Below, piece after piece: positions 1 through 9,989 of a DNA stretch of 64,000 bases. Numbering within the stretch: position 1 is the first letter of the stretch; every line of letters starts with the position of its first letter. The position numbers were made by a program, and so were the translations under genes. Source of the stretch: Fragilaria crotonensis. Lineage: Eukaryota; Bacillariophyta; Fragilariophyceae; Fragilariales; Fragilariaceae. The stretch is from assembly GCA_022925895.1 (NCBI GenBank), contig JAKSYS010000202.1, positions 1 to 64,000 of the forward strand. The letters run 5' to 3'. The notes under the pieces are model-generated. The model saw only the letters and a list, made by a program, of their open reading frames with translations, had not been told where the DNA came from and made no database searches.

Positions 1-783
1 AAACCACAGGAGCTTCAAGCAAGACTCTCACCAGGCATCTGGATTCTCCACCATTTGATGATCACTTCAATTATTGCCGTGTTATTGGTCAGGTGAACTA
101 TCTGGAGAAGTGTTCAAGGCTTGACATCTCATGTGCAGTCCATCAAGGGGCAAGGTTTGTGTCCAATCCAAGGTTGCAACATGGCAAGGCATTGAAGTGG
201 TTGGGAAGGTATCTGGTTGGTTCAAGGGACAAAGGCATGATCTATTCCCCCAGCAATCAAAGCTTTGATGTCTATGTGGATGCATCATTCACAGGGGATT
301 GGGACCCAGAGAATGCAGAATGGGATCCAGACACAGCAAGGTCAAGAACTGGCTATGTCATCCTCTATGCCTCATGTCCAGTCATCTGGGCATCCAAACT
401 TCAACAGAGATTGCTCTCTCTACAACTGAGAGTGAGTACCTGGCAATATCAACAGCCACCAGAGAGGTGCTTCCATTGATGGAGTTGATACAAGAGATGC
501 AGGAGAATGGTTGTGGATTGACAGCAACAACACCTCAACTTCATTGCAGGGTATTTGAAGACAACACTGGTGCTGTGGAGCTGGCCTCAAGTGTCAAGAA
601 TCCGAAAATGCGTCCACGCACGCACCACATCAATACCAAGTATCATCATTTCAGGAGCAAGGTTCAAGATGGTACCATCTCCATTCATCCAATCTCTACT
701 GAAGACATGCTTGCAGATATCCTCACCAAGATTTGCAATGAGGAAATTCATACCAAGTTTCGCAAGCAATTGATGGGCTGGTA
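1..783 (+). mobile_element. Copia fragment G: end of pol (RNase H)
   Basis: The translated sequence carries the copia RNase H landmarks: a VDASF block near 276-290, an RTGYVI block near 345-360, ALSTTESEY near 415-435 and a histidine-rich end near 615-660. It stops at about 783. The 5' part of the element lies outside the window. The fragment is broken, with about one or two breaks visible. It differs in sequence from all the other copia families in the window. Family assignment rests on motif recognition. Confidence 0.8.
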
Positions 784-1453
784 ACTTCAGGACTACGTCG
801 AGCGAGTGAGGGAGTAAAACAATATCTTCAGGATTGAGGGTACTCTACCTCTCCTATTGTCCAAATTTCCACGCGTCATCAACCGTCCGTCATTCAACCA
901 AAGTTTCTCCGGTGAGTCCCATTTCGAGGTGACACGTCAGCGCTCTCATAATATCTACGGGTCATCGTTCTTCGGAACGCGGAGAATTGTTCCGAAGAGC
1001 CAGCCAGTCTCAACAAGAACACAATCAAGTGCATCACTTTATATTCATATTACATGCTCCAGATACATGTTATATTCTCCAGATTCTCTGGGATTCAGCA
1101 CAGGTCTACCAACAAGCTACAGAAGGGATTCTGAAGAACCCAGAAAGAACAAACAAAGAACAAGAAGAACAAGGAAAGTGCAGTGAAGAAGCTCCTTTCA
1201 ATCTTGCTAAAGGGCAGATCAATCTTGCCAAATTCACTTTATAGATAAGCTCACAATTAGTAAAACAAATTTCTACAAAGAGTACAAATGCTCCTGCGAT
1301 AACTAATTCGTCGTTTAGCCCTTGTTTGCAGTCTCAAACACTGCGAATAAAACTTTAACCTTCACAACAACGGAAGAAAAAGAAGAGGAGAAGAAAGGAG
1401 TACTAAAGTTTAGAATTTAGCTTGCCGTATGAAACCTACCATTGTACTTGTTG
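784..1453 (+). other. Presumed 3' UTR / LTR remains of fragment G
   Basis: No supported coding sequence is present. A purine-rich run just after the pol stop (about 799-815) could be a polypurine tract, and AATAAAA near 1347 resembles a polyadenylation signal. No second LTR copy is in the window, so LTR edges cannot be fixed. The stretch ends where similarity to the gag of element H begins. Confidence 0.35.
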
Positions 1454-1554
1454 AGTGAAACTCTCGGGATTTGCTTCGAACCCGGTCCGCTTGCGCTCAT
1501 CCGCCCAGAAACGGAAGCCTTTCAAGTTCTTCACAGCAATGAATGGCATCGTAA
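1454..1554 (-). mobile_element. Element H, detached gag piece
   Basis: This 101 bp piece closely matches gag of elements A, B and E (compare 7171-7272) but is more diverged from them than they are from each other. It continues in gag order with 7981-8145 on the other side of element A, so A sits inside H. H is broken off here; the remainder of its gag and its pol are absent. Confidence 0.8.
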
Positions 1555-1772
1555 TGTTAATCCTACAAGTAGATCATCCTTGCAGGAAAGCATGTCTTGA
1601 TTCAGTTATGAATTATCTAAAACATAGAAAAGTGAGCATTACCTTGTTCGGAGTCATCCTTCAATCCCGAGTCGTACTGTGCAGATGTAGTACCGTATAA
1701 TGGTACTTGATACTTGATACATGATTCATAGCATCCTGAATGATACAGTACCGGTAGCTTGTAATATCAACA
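1555..1772 (-). repeat. 3' LTR of element A
   Basis: 218 bp with TGTT...AACA ends, identical by eye to 7763-7980 and to the LTRs of B (20812-21029, 27037-27254) and E (57399-57616, 63712-63929), allowing for orientation. Confidence 0.95.
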
Positions 1773-1989
1773 GTCCCCGCGACTCTGAATTAAGTTCCTG
1801 AATCAGAGGCGAATCACACTTCCTGAACCGATCGACAGAGGCCCCGGCTACGTCGTTAACATATATAACCCTGCGACGGTCACCTACTGTTTTCGATGGA
1901 CAGTTACCATTATATCGCGACTACCCAATTCGTGTCCCCGGTGTTGGTCGTCGATTACCAGAGTATGTTATGCAACAACTCCTTCATCT

Positions 1990-4900
1990 TCGGTCCTGGC
2001 ATTAACTTTGTCAAGATATCTGCCAAGTTCGTCTGTGTTTTCTTTTTGCCACCCTGATGGTCCCGGCAGCAATCGCTTCGCGTACGCGGTGAAAGTTAAT
2101 TGCAGCGTGCTTCTTCTTGAGTGTCGATTCAGGTCGGGAATTAGTCACAACTGCCGAATTATCACAAAACACGGAGCATTCCTCGGTTAGCGGAACACCC
2201 ATCATCCGCAGTTTGTAACGTAGTCCCTCTATCATCTCAATCGATAGTCGCATTGCAAGTAACTCTGAACCATACGTAGACGCCTCGACCGTATTCTGCC
2301 TCTTGGAAAACCAAAGTATCGGCGCTCGATTAACGAATATTAAGATCCCTGAATGTGACCTCCTTGTCTCTACACCCTGCGTGGTCAGCATCCACGAAAC
2401 ATGACATTGTGACATCCTTTCCACGTGGCGTCGGCATGTTTTCGGGTATTGCTTCGGCTGCGTCGGGGTAGAACTCGGACCAGTCACATTTGACGAATCG
2501 CTCACCTCGGAATGTCGGGATCGTATCGTCGAACACCATTGTCGATCTCGGATGATGCTTTAAGTATGCAAAATATGGAAGACTTGTTCTAAATGTCCTT
2601 GTCGTGCCGATACCAAGTACCGCGACATTAACGACACCGGCATCAAAACATCAATCCTCCCAATTTCGCAAATCCATCTGAGGACGCCAATCAAACCTTG
2701 ATAGTAGTTCAATTGTTTGCTCCCCAACTCCGCTGAAAGGTCTAACTCAGGCCGGTATCCACTTGCCAGCGGAGTCTTTGCATTTGGCAACAGTCTGAGA
2801 TCGGCATCTTCAAGTTCCTTTTCCAGGTCGGCGATCGCCTTCTTCACGTATGAAGTTGACTCGAACGCCCACCGCACCTTATCGGGCTCGTCAGAATCTG
2901 GGATACGGAATTTCTTTATGTCAACGCCCAAATAAGTATCTGGTTCTTTAATGCTCCCGGGCTTCAAGGTAAAACGCTGTCCCAGGGCATCCATAAAGCC
3001 CTCCGGATCTATTCCTTGAAAAATCAAGTCGTCCACGTACGATATGACGTACTCGTAGACTTTGTCCCCGTTCGGTTTGACCGCCGCTTTCATCCACAGA
3101 TCAGGGTCAGCTTTCGACGACGCGAAGCCCAGTTCCCTTAAATTCTTAGCCAAGTAGTCGCGAAACGATCTTCCGCTCGATCTTAAGCCATAGAGCTTTC
3201 GCGATTATAGCTCTTTACCATTGTACTCAGGTCCTAATTGATCAGTAAACTTAGTCCACACCTTTTCCTTATTCGGTGCCGCCAGGTAAGCATTTTGAAT
3301 ATCACACGACAAGAGGTCTAAATCGTTGAGAGCGGCCAAGAGGAAGAAGAGTCTCACCGTATCTCTGCTCACGACAGACGCAAACGTTTGTTCCTTCGTT
3401 GCCTCGGTCATATTGCCTCGCGCTACCAATCTGGCCTTTCTAGTAAGGTCCATTTTGATGTCGAAGACAAAATATGTATCAACGAACTCGTACCCAGGTG
3501 GAACTTTTGTGTCGTCGTCTTCGATAAACTCGAATGCAGGAAAACGTTCCGAATCTCTTTTTCGATCGCCTTCGTCCAGAAATCCGTTCCCGTTCTCTTG
3601 TCGATCGCTAACGCATGGGCGACACTTTTCGGGAGTTCTAATCCGTATTTGTGTGAAACCGACCAATATTTCGACTTGACCTTTTAGAATCCTTTCTCGT
3701 TTCTTGAGTACAAATGGAACCCACCATCGGAACGCTGGTTCGTTTGACAGGTTGTTTGTAACGGCGTAGTCGGCAACTTGAACTGGGTAAGAGTCCTTTA
3801 AATCTGCCAGCGGTACCCAAGTACTGGAACCGTCTTTCCATTCGACTAATAGGCGCCAGCCCTTTGTCGTTCTCTTTGGTTTCGGTCCAGTCTTGGTAGA
3901 GTAGTACGCCTCGTCCTCTCGTAGCGCACTATGACTCTTTTCGTGGTCAACGATCTCCTGCATCACTTGCAAGCGTCGACCATCGTCATCTATTTGCGAG
4001 TATAAACACTCAGCAATTAGATTCGCAGTGTATGTCTCCTCCGTCCCGTCCTCGAAACACACAAGGTATTCGCGGGAATCCAATAAAGGATTTGGGTTTG
4101 ACGATCCAATTGGCTTTCCGTCATGATCTCTTTTTCGCTTTTCACGGTGCCGCGAAGGATATCTCCGCCGCGGTCGGTTACTATCTCAGCAGTTAAGTAC
4201 TGATCAAAAGCCTCCGGGGTATAATCATCAGCGTCGGAGCGTCGGAATTCTCCTCCGTCCTCCGTTGCGTCATTCAAGTCCCGAAGATGTCAACCAGGGA
4301 AACTGATTTTCACCAAGCTCTTCCGCCACCTCCTCGTTTGTCCGCTTATCCCTATCTTCTCTTCTATCGATTCCAACAATTCCGCGATCTCCTCCCTTCG
4401 ATCTGCACGTTCATCAGGTGTTAGGGCCCAGAACGTGCTCCTCACGATTGGCTTTGCCGACTTCGGTAACAGGAACGCTGCGTCCCCGCCACCATAATCT
4501 TCTGCTGGCCCTAACCAGCATGCCAACTTCCGCTCGTTGTCATTGTCGAGGTAAGAAATAACTTCGTACCAACCATGCATAACGTAGAGCGAAATATCTG
4601 GTGTCCACCCATGGACCTGTTCGAAGGCAGAGCGTCCTTGTAGATCCGGATGTGTCCCCGCAACGAAGGATCTGATCCTTGCGCAAAGGTTGACGAGATA
4701 ATTCCAGAGTCTTCTTGGTGATCGCGTCTTGTCTTGGAATCTTCGGATCATCCTCTTCAACTCTCTGATGTCCAATTCAGCCTTGTTCTGAAACGGTGAA
4801 TAGGGTTCCGTGTACTTCGGATCAATTGAATACTTCCGGATCCTCTTCTTCCACTCGCCCCATCCTTCCATTGTGGCGTCGTTATCGCACAACAATACTT

Positions 4901-6050
4901 CTGGAATTCCCTTTCTTGACAAAATCATCTAGCGCATAGATTGACTCGTTCTTACGCTCCATCGGGTAAGCCTTCGTGTATCCCCGCCATTCCCAATAAT
5001 GTGAGCATATCGTTGCGAATCAATTGATTTGATCTTCGGTTCCATTATGTCGGCGTAAAACATCCCCTCAACCTTGGATAGCGCAGATGTGCCATCTGAG
5101 TTTTAAAACGTCGCGTCGCTGGATTCGGTATCGACCGGATTCCTTGTTGGGTGGTCACCTTCAAGGAGTTCTTTGCCGTCTCTAATCCAACCATCCAGCG
5201 TCGTGCCACATTTTCTGGGGTTACATCGGAAGTCACATCTCCAGTTCGTATCGCCGCAATGCCAATCTCCTCCGAGCTCGCATCCGCTGTCGTCGTAAGT
5301 GCTGCGACCCTTCGCAGTATCGGGTCGGTCTGATTCAGCAGATTTACTTCGTTTGCGATTTGCATTTCGAAGGGAACTGGCTCGCTGCAAGAACCTGCAT
5401 GCAACTCTTGATCTTCTGTTTCGTTGCCTTGGAGTGTAGGACCTTCAAGCGCCTTGCTCGCAAGTTCGTAATCTCCTCTTCGTCTTCGGAGTCCAACACA
5501 TCCTCCTCCGCGAGCGAGAGCGCGAAGGTGTGGGAATCCACTCAACGTCGGAGGTGAGTTCGACATGCAGGGCAGTATTATCAAGCTCGTCTTGGGTTGG
5601 GGTCTCGAATCAAAGCCGGCAACAACTCCTTCGAGGGTAAAGGGATTCGTAGGGGTTCGGACGGAACGAGAATACCGAATATCGAGTCAGGTGCATGTTG
5701 CCTGTGTCGTTCGTCGACGTGGACATCGTTGTCCCGGAGCTGGTTAGGGAAAGTAACGAAAATGGTAAGGAGTCTCCGTAAAGAGCTTCGTTAATGATTA
5801 TCACATACGTGGCCCCGGAAGTCGGACAATCGTAGGCCGTTGCAACCGTTGCGATAGGAATCTGCTTCGACGGGTAATCAGGCGAATAAGCCTCGACCTC
5901 AGCTGATCTCCCGGTATACTCGAGAACCACGCAATTACTTCCTGCCACGCATGTGTCGGCGTGAGAGTCCATCTCGCACCGACCCGAACGATGACACTCT
6001 CCGTGTATTGCATTGTAATCCACTGAGTATACCTCCCGCGAAACCATCGC
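1990..6050 (-). pseudogene. Element A pol region (protease, integrase, RT, RNase H)
   Basis: From 5' to 3' on the minus strand: a protease-like block with DSHADT near 5965; an integrase core with the acidic residues in YADIM, CDNDAT and KAELD contexts between about 5060 and 4780; reverse transcriptase with CDIQNAYL (about 3300) and SYVDDL (about 3035); and RNase H with CFVDADHAG (about 2395) and FCDNSAVV (about 2160). This is the copia order, with integrase ahead of RT. The region is broken, as noted for the element. Confidence 0.9.
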
Positions 6051-6059
6051 AACGGTTCT

Positions 6060-7434
6060 GCATTGTCAGGCCTTATCCAGCTTCTGCTTCTTCTTGTGAG
6101 CGCCGCGACCGAATTCCTTCCCGCCGCTTCATCTGCGCTTGACTCATGGTCATCATCGCCATCATTGTCGTTTCCCTTTGCCAGTTTCTTCATCTCGTTC
6201 TTCAACTCCTCCTTGATTTGTTTCTTTAAAGCGGCCACGGATCTCTTGCCTTTCTTGTCTCCCCACTCCTTAAGCTGGTCTTTTTGCTCCTGGCTCAGAA
6301 GTCGGAAGATCTTTGGCGGGTAATATTTATTCTCTAACTTAAAACCCTTTGGCAACTTCCTGCCTTCGCCGTCTTATCCGTCTTCTCACCGCTCTTCACG
6401 CCCGAAATGTTCCTTTCCTTACTTCTCTCGAGGGTTGCCCTGTTTTCCACGGTCGTCGACAGGTATTGCTGACATGCCTGGAAATTGTTCAGCAGCTTGG
6501 GATCGCCAAGCACCACTGAGACGGCAGATTCCAATTTCGGATCGGTAATTCCCTTGAGAAAATCAGCAACTTTCTTGGATTCGGGGACGGCCTCGGTTGG
6601 ATCACAATCAAGGATTTCATTGTGAGCGGTCTGGTGGACATTGATAAAATCTTGGAATTTATACTGGCGACGCGACCCACTGTAGGACGCGTTCGCGATC
6701 GACGCGTAGGCTTTGTTCTTACGTGTGATCTTGGACGCGGTGCCTTCACACTGCGTCTTCAATGCCAAGTACGCCTTCCGACCGTCCTGCGACCTCTCGA
6801 ATTTCTTGATGTATGACCACCCTTCTCCGTTTACGACAAATGTCTTCAATTCCCGATAGAATCGAGGGTTATCCAATTCGTAATGTCGTCCCTCGAGTAC
6901 CGTCGCTTCAATAAGGTACTCCATTGGACTTCCAAAGTCCGCTGGATCAAGAACATTCTCTGGCGCTTCCCTTTCGTCCCTGGTGAGGTAAACGAGTGGG
7001 ATCTTCGCAGCACTAAGGATTTGACGAAGGTAATTCTGGAAGGACTCATTCCACAATGCCCAGTTGACCAACTTCTTAAGACTGTCAGGCTTGGATGCAT
7101 CTTCGTCTTTGCTGCCTCCTTCTGTTCCTGGTATTCTTGGCACTTGGCCGTGAACTCAGGAACCTTGTCAGCTGTGAAACTTTCGGGGTTCGCTTCGAAC
7201 CCGGTCCGCTTGCGCTCATCCGCCCAGAAACGGAAGCCTTTCAAGTTCTTCACTGCGATGAATGGCATCGTAACGTTGCCTGCTCCTCGCGGTGCAGATC
7301 TAGCAACACTCCTGGCAATCGAGTCGAGATCCGACTCAGTTGCGAGCATCAAGTCATTCGGGGTTGCAAATCCCTGAGCAATCAACCACGTGACAGTCGG
7401 GGCGTTAAAGCCGCATCGTTGGAGGGCAGCGTTC
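6060..7434 (-). pseudogene. Element A gag region
   Basis: It begins MNAALQRCGFNAPTV at 7434, a start shared by A, B, E and H. The downstream part is lysine- and glutamate-rich, without a recognisable CCHC zinc knuckle, and runs towards the protease block. The gag region is broken. Confidence 0.85.
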
Positions 7435-7749
7435 ATGGTCGAGATATCGGTTCGGTGTGGTCTTGTGTGAAAATTCCTTAATCACATTTAGGAGATTTGT
7501 TGCGAATCGGTCTTTGAGAGACTGATTCGTTCCGTGCCACGGTCATTTACTTATCCGTATGGCACGTCTATCGTAGTATTGCGGTCTTTCGGGTATGAGA
7601 ACACTCCCTACGCAATTTCTCATCAATTCCCGACGTAATCTGCTCAACATCGTTTCATCACATGCGGCCATTCTTAGCCATGATGAAATGATCAACCGGT
7701 GATCTCCATACTACCGATCGGATGGCGCCATTCATGTCATTGAGCCGTT

Positions 7750-7762
7750 GGGTCTGATAAAC
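7750..7762 (-). other. Putative primer-binding site of element A
   Basis: The 13-mer GGGTCTGATAAAC (+ strand) directly abuts the 5' LTR at 7763. The same 13-mer abuts the 5' LTR of B, E and H and of the unrelated family C. It reads like a tRNA anticodon arm with loop CTGATAA, suggesting half-tRNA priming as known for Drosophila copia. Confidence 0.6.
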
Positions 7763-7980
7763 TGTTAATCCTACAAGTAGATCATCCTTGCAGGAAAGCA
7801 TGTCTTGATTCAGTTATGAATTATCTAAAACATAGAAAAGTGAGCATTACCTTGTTCGGAGTCATCCTTCAATCCCGAGTCGTACTGTGCAGATGTAGTA
7901 CCGTATAATGGTACTTGATACTTGATACATGATTCATAGCATCCTGAATGATACAGTACCGGTAGCTTGTAATATCAACA
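7763..7980 (-). repeat. 5' LTR of element A
   Basis: 218 bp, reads as identical to 1555-1772. Followed at 7981 by the resumed gag of element H. Confidence 0.95.
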
Positions 7981-8775
7981 ACGTTGCCAGCTCCTCGCGG
8001 TGCAGATCGAGCAATGCTTCTGGCGATCGAGTCGAGGTCCGACTCTGTTGCAAGCATCAAGTCGTTCGGGGTTGAAAAACCCTGAGCAATCAGCCATGTA
8101 ACGGTCGGGGCATTAAAGCCGCATCGTTGGAGGGCAGCGTTCATGGTCGATATATCGGTTCGTGGTGGTCTTGTATGAAAGCTCCTAAAGAATCAAGCAA
8201 GAGTATACGAGGGTGAAAAACCGGGATGACCGAATCCACAAGAGTGGCAGCATTTATGCCGACCGCATAATGACTTGCCGAAATAATATTCAGGAGATTT
8301 GTTACGAATCGGTCTTTGGTAGACTGACTCGTTCCGTGCCACGGTCATTTACTTATCCGTACGACACGTCCATCTTAGTATTGCGGTCATTCAGGCGTGA
8401 GAACCCTCCCAACGCAATTTCTCATCAAGTCCCGACGTAATCTGCTCAACATCATTTCATCACATGTGGCCATTCTTAACCATGATGAAATGATCAACCG
8501 GTGATCTCCATTCAACCGATCGGATGGCGCCATTCATATCATTGAGCCGTTGGGTCTGATAAACTGTTAATCCTACAAGTATACCATCCTTGTAGAAAAG
8601 CATGTCTTGAATCAGTTATGAATTATCTAAAACATAGAAAAGTGAGCATTACCTTGTTCGGAGTCATCCCTCAATCCCGAGTCGTACTGTGCAGACGTAG
8701 TACCGTACAATGGTACTTGATACATGATTCATAGCATCCTGTATGATACAGTACCGGTAGCTTGCAATATCAACA
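7981..8775 (-). mobile_element. Element H: 5' LTR, leader and start of gag
   Basis: On the minus strand this holds the H LTR, a leader with the GGGTCTGATAAAC primer site (8552-8564) and the start of gag (MNAALQRCGFNAPTV at 8144). It is the same family as A, B and E but visibly diverged, so it is older. Its leader is long, like that of E; A and B share a shorter leader. The gag is interrupted by element A, and the element is otherwise truncated. Confidence 0.85.
8565..8775 (-). repeat. 5' LTR of element H
   Basis: 211 bp with TGTT...AACA ends. It differs from the A/B/E LTR by roughly ten substitutions and a short length difference in the ACTTGAT repeat, consistent with an older copy. Confidence 0.9.
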
Positions 8776-9133
8776 ATCCTCCTGCTCATCGTCTTCGTCA
8801 TCATCCTGCTCGTCGTCCTCGTTGACTTCGTTGTCTTCGTCATCCTCCTCCTCGTATTCAGACTCTAAGCTTTCCTCCTCGTTATTCTTGCAACAAGATG
8901 GCCATTCCTCTCTTCTTCGGAATAGGAACAAAAACTTGTCTGAGTCTCTGTTCGAAGTCCGAATCCCAACTGTGGGAGCAAAGATGCTCCCAACCTTGAT
9001 GAGGTAAATAGATACCAGCATATTGCCACGACCCTCTTCTGGTTCCCTCATCAGGAAGCCCATATCTGTGGTTTGAACATAAATCTGTGGTCATGCACCA
9101 AGAAAATATGTATTGACCGCATATATCTAACAA
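8776..9133 (-). pseudogene. Acidic hypothetical ORF cut by the H LTR
   Basis: Minus-strand frames from 9063 and 9133 overlap here. The 9063 frame ends in a long Glu/Asp/Gln-rich run (about 8776-8880) that then reads into the H LTR; the 9133 frame gives an unrelated product. No domain is recognised. The acidic run comes from a GAG/GAT/GAC-type low-complexity stretch, which reads as Ser-rich on the other strand, so coding status is uncertain. It may be the surviving half of a gene disrupted when H inserted. Confidence 0.3.
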
Positions 9134-9564
9134 AATTTATTCGATTTGAAAATCACTTAGGTTTGTTTAGGTATGTTAACATGATATCTTTGTTTTGTAC
9201 ATGGTTATATTTACAAAGGTCTTTTTATACTTATTTGTATCTATGATAGAAATACTTCTACAACAATATCCTATTACTGTATGATTCCTCGGAAAGTTTA
9301 CATACTATCCACTCTTTTGGTCAGATGTTATGTATCTTCTACATCCTTTCCGCACGTTCGTAAGCTTGACGGACGTGCCCCTTTTCATCGGTTGTTGTTC
9401 ATGCTTTTCGTGTATCTCCTACTAGTATGATACAATCTTCGCGCCATATTTTCCAACAGAAAACTTAACTTCATTTTTGGTGTAAACCATCTTACTGACT
9501 TGGCATCATCACCAGCCACCACTGCCATTAGTAAGCAAGACGTGGAAGTTGATCAGTTTTCATA
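9134..9564. other. AT-rich sequence upstream of the transposase
   Basis: No coding signal is seen. The stretch is AT-rich and precedes the transposase start at 9565. It is the likely left flank or left terminal region of the DNA transposon, but no terminal inverted repeat could be matched by eye to the far side of the unit. Confidence 0.4.
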
Positions 9565-9774
9565 ATGGCACCAAGCAGCACATCATCAGCATCTCAAAGT
9601 GGAGCCTTCACATGTTTCAATGTCAACTGCTATGCTACGTTCAAAACCGAACGAGGTCTTCGTCAACATTTATGGCGAAGTGCTCCATGTCGCGATTATA
9701 TGTCGGAACCAAGGCCTCTTGCCGCTAGCCTTGACGTAGTTCATGAGAGTACATGGTCCCGGCGCTTGGGATAC
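9565..9774 (+). pseudogene. KDZ/Plavaka-like transposase, 5' part with zinc finger
   Basis: The ATG at 9565 opens a frame whose residues 17-42 form a C-x4-C-x12-H-x6-C zinc finger. Such a finger is commonly placed at the N-terminus of KDZ/Plavaka-type transposases, where it would bind DNA. The frame runs to the insertion point of element C; the last four bases (9771-9774, ATAC) are the target-site duplication. At 16122 the repeated ATAC is followed by sequence that stays in the same frame (GVESSRLNPF, then the long transposase ORF). This is therefore the same gene, split by C. The zinc-finger call is direct; the transposase identity comes from the 3' part. Confidence 0.6.
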
Positions 9775-9953
9775 CAAGTAAAAAGAGCCATCGTAACTTA
9801 CAAGAAACAAAAAGATTAACGAAAGCTCAAAAGTAAAAACTATAAGTTCGTACATTATCCAGAAGTAGTATACATACATTCAGGCGCGTCATCGCTTCGT
9901 TGTCATCGGAATATTCTTGTGACATACTGTATTACTGTAGTACTATTTACTTG
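9775..9953 (-). repeat. 3' LTR of element C
   Basis: 179 bp, ends CAAGTAAA and TTTACTTG. Edges are fixed by the ATAC duplication on one side and the GGGGAC tract on the other. Confidence 0.9.
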
Positions 9954-9989
9954 GTCCCCTCGAAGGCAGACCTGTGCAGCGGCAGAGCT

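Larger units (their letters stand above)
1555..7980 (-). mobile_element. Ty1/copia (CoDi-like) element A, full length with both LTRs
   Basis: Two LTRs of 218 bp (TGTTAATCC...TCAACA on the + strand) read as identical, bracketing gag, protease, integrase, reverse transcriptase and RNase H in copia order on the minus strand. The primer site GGGTCTGATAAAC (7750-7762) abuts the 5' LTR and GGGGAC (minus strand, from 1773) abuts the 3' LTR. The element is broken, with about ten breaks in its coding region. Identical LTRs imply a recent insertion. It lies inside gag of element H, a relative. A clean target-site duplication is not seen (flanks GTAA and ACGT). Elements B and E are near-identical copies. 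Confidence 0.95.

Noticed and set aside
8762-9007. Poly-Ser ORF on the plus strand
   Set aside because: Mirror image of the acidic minus-strand run; no other protein-like features.
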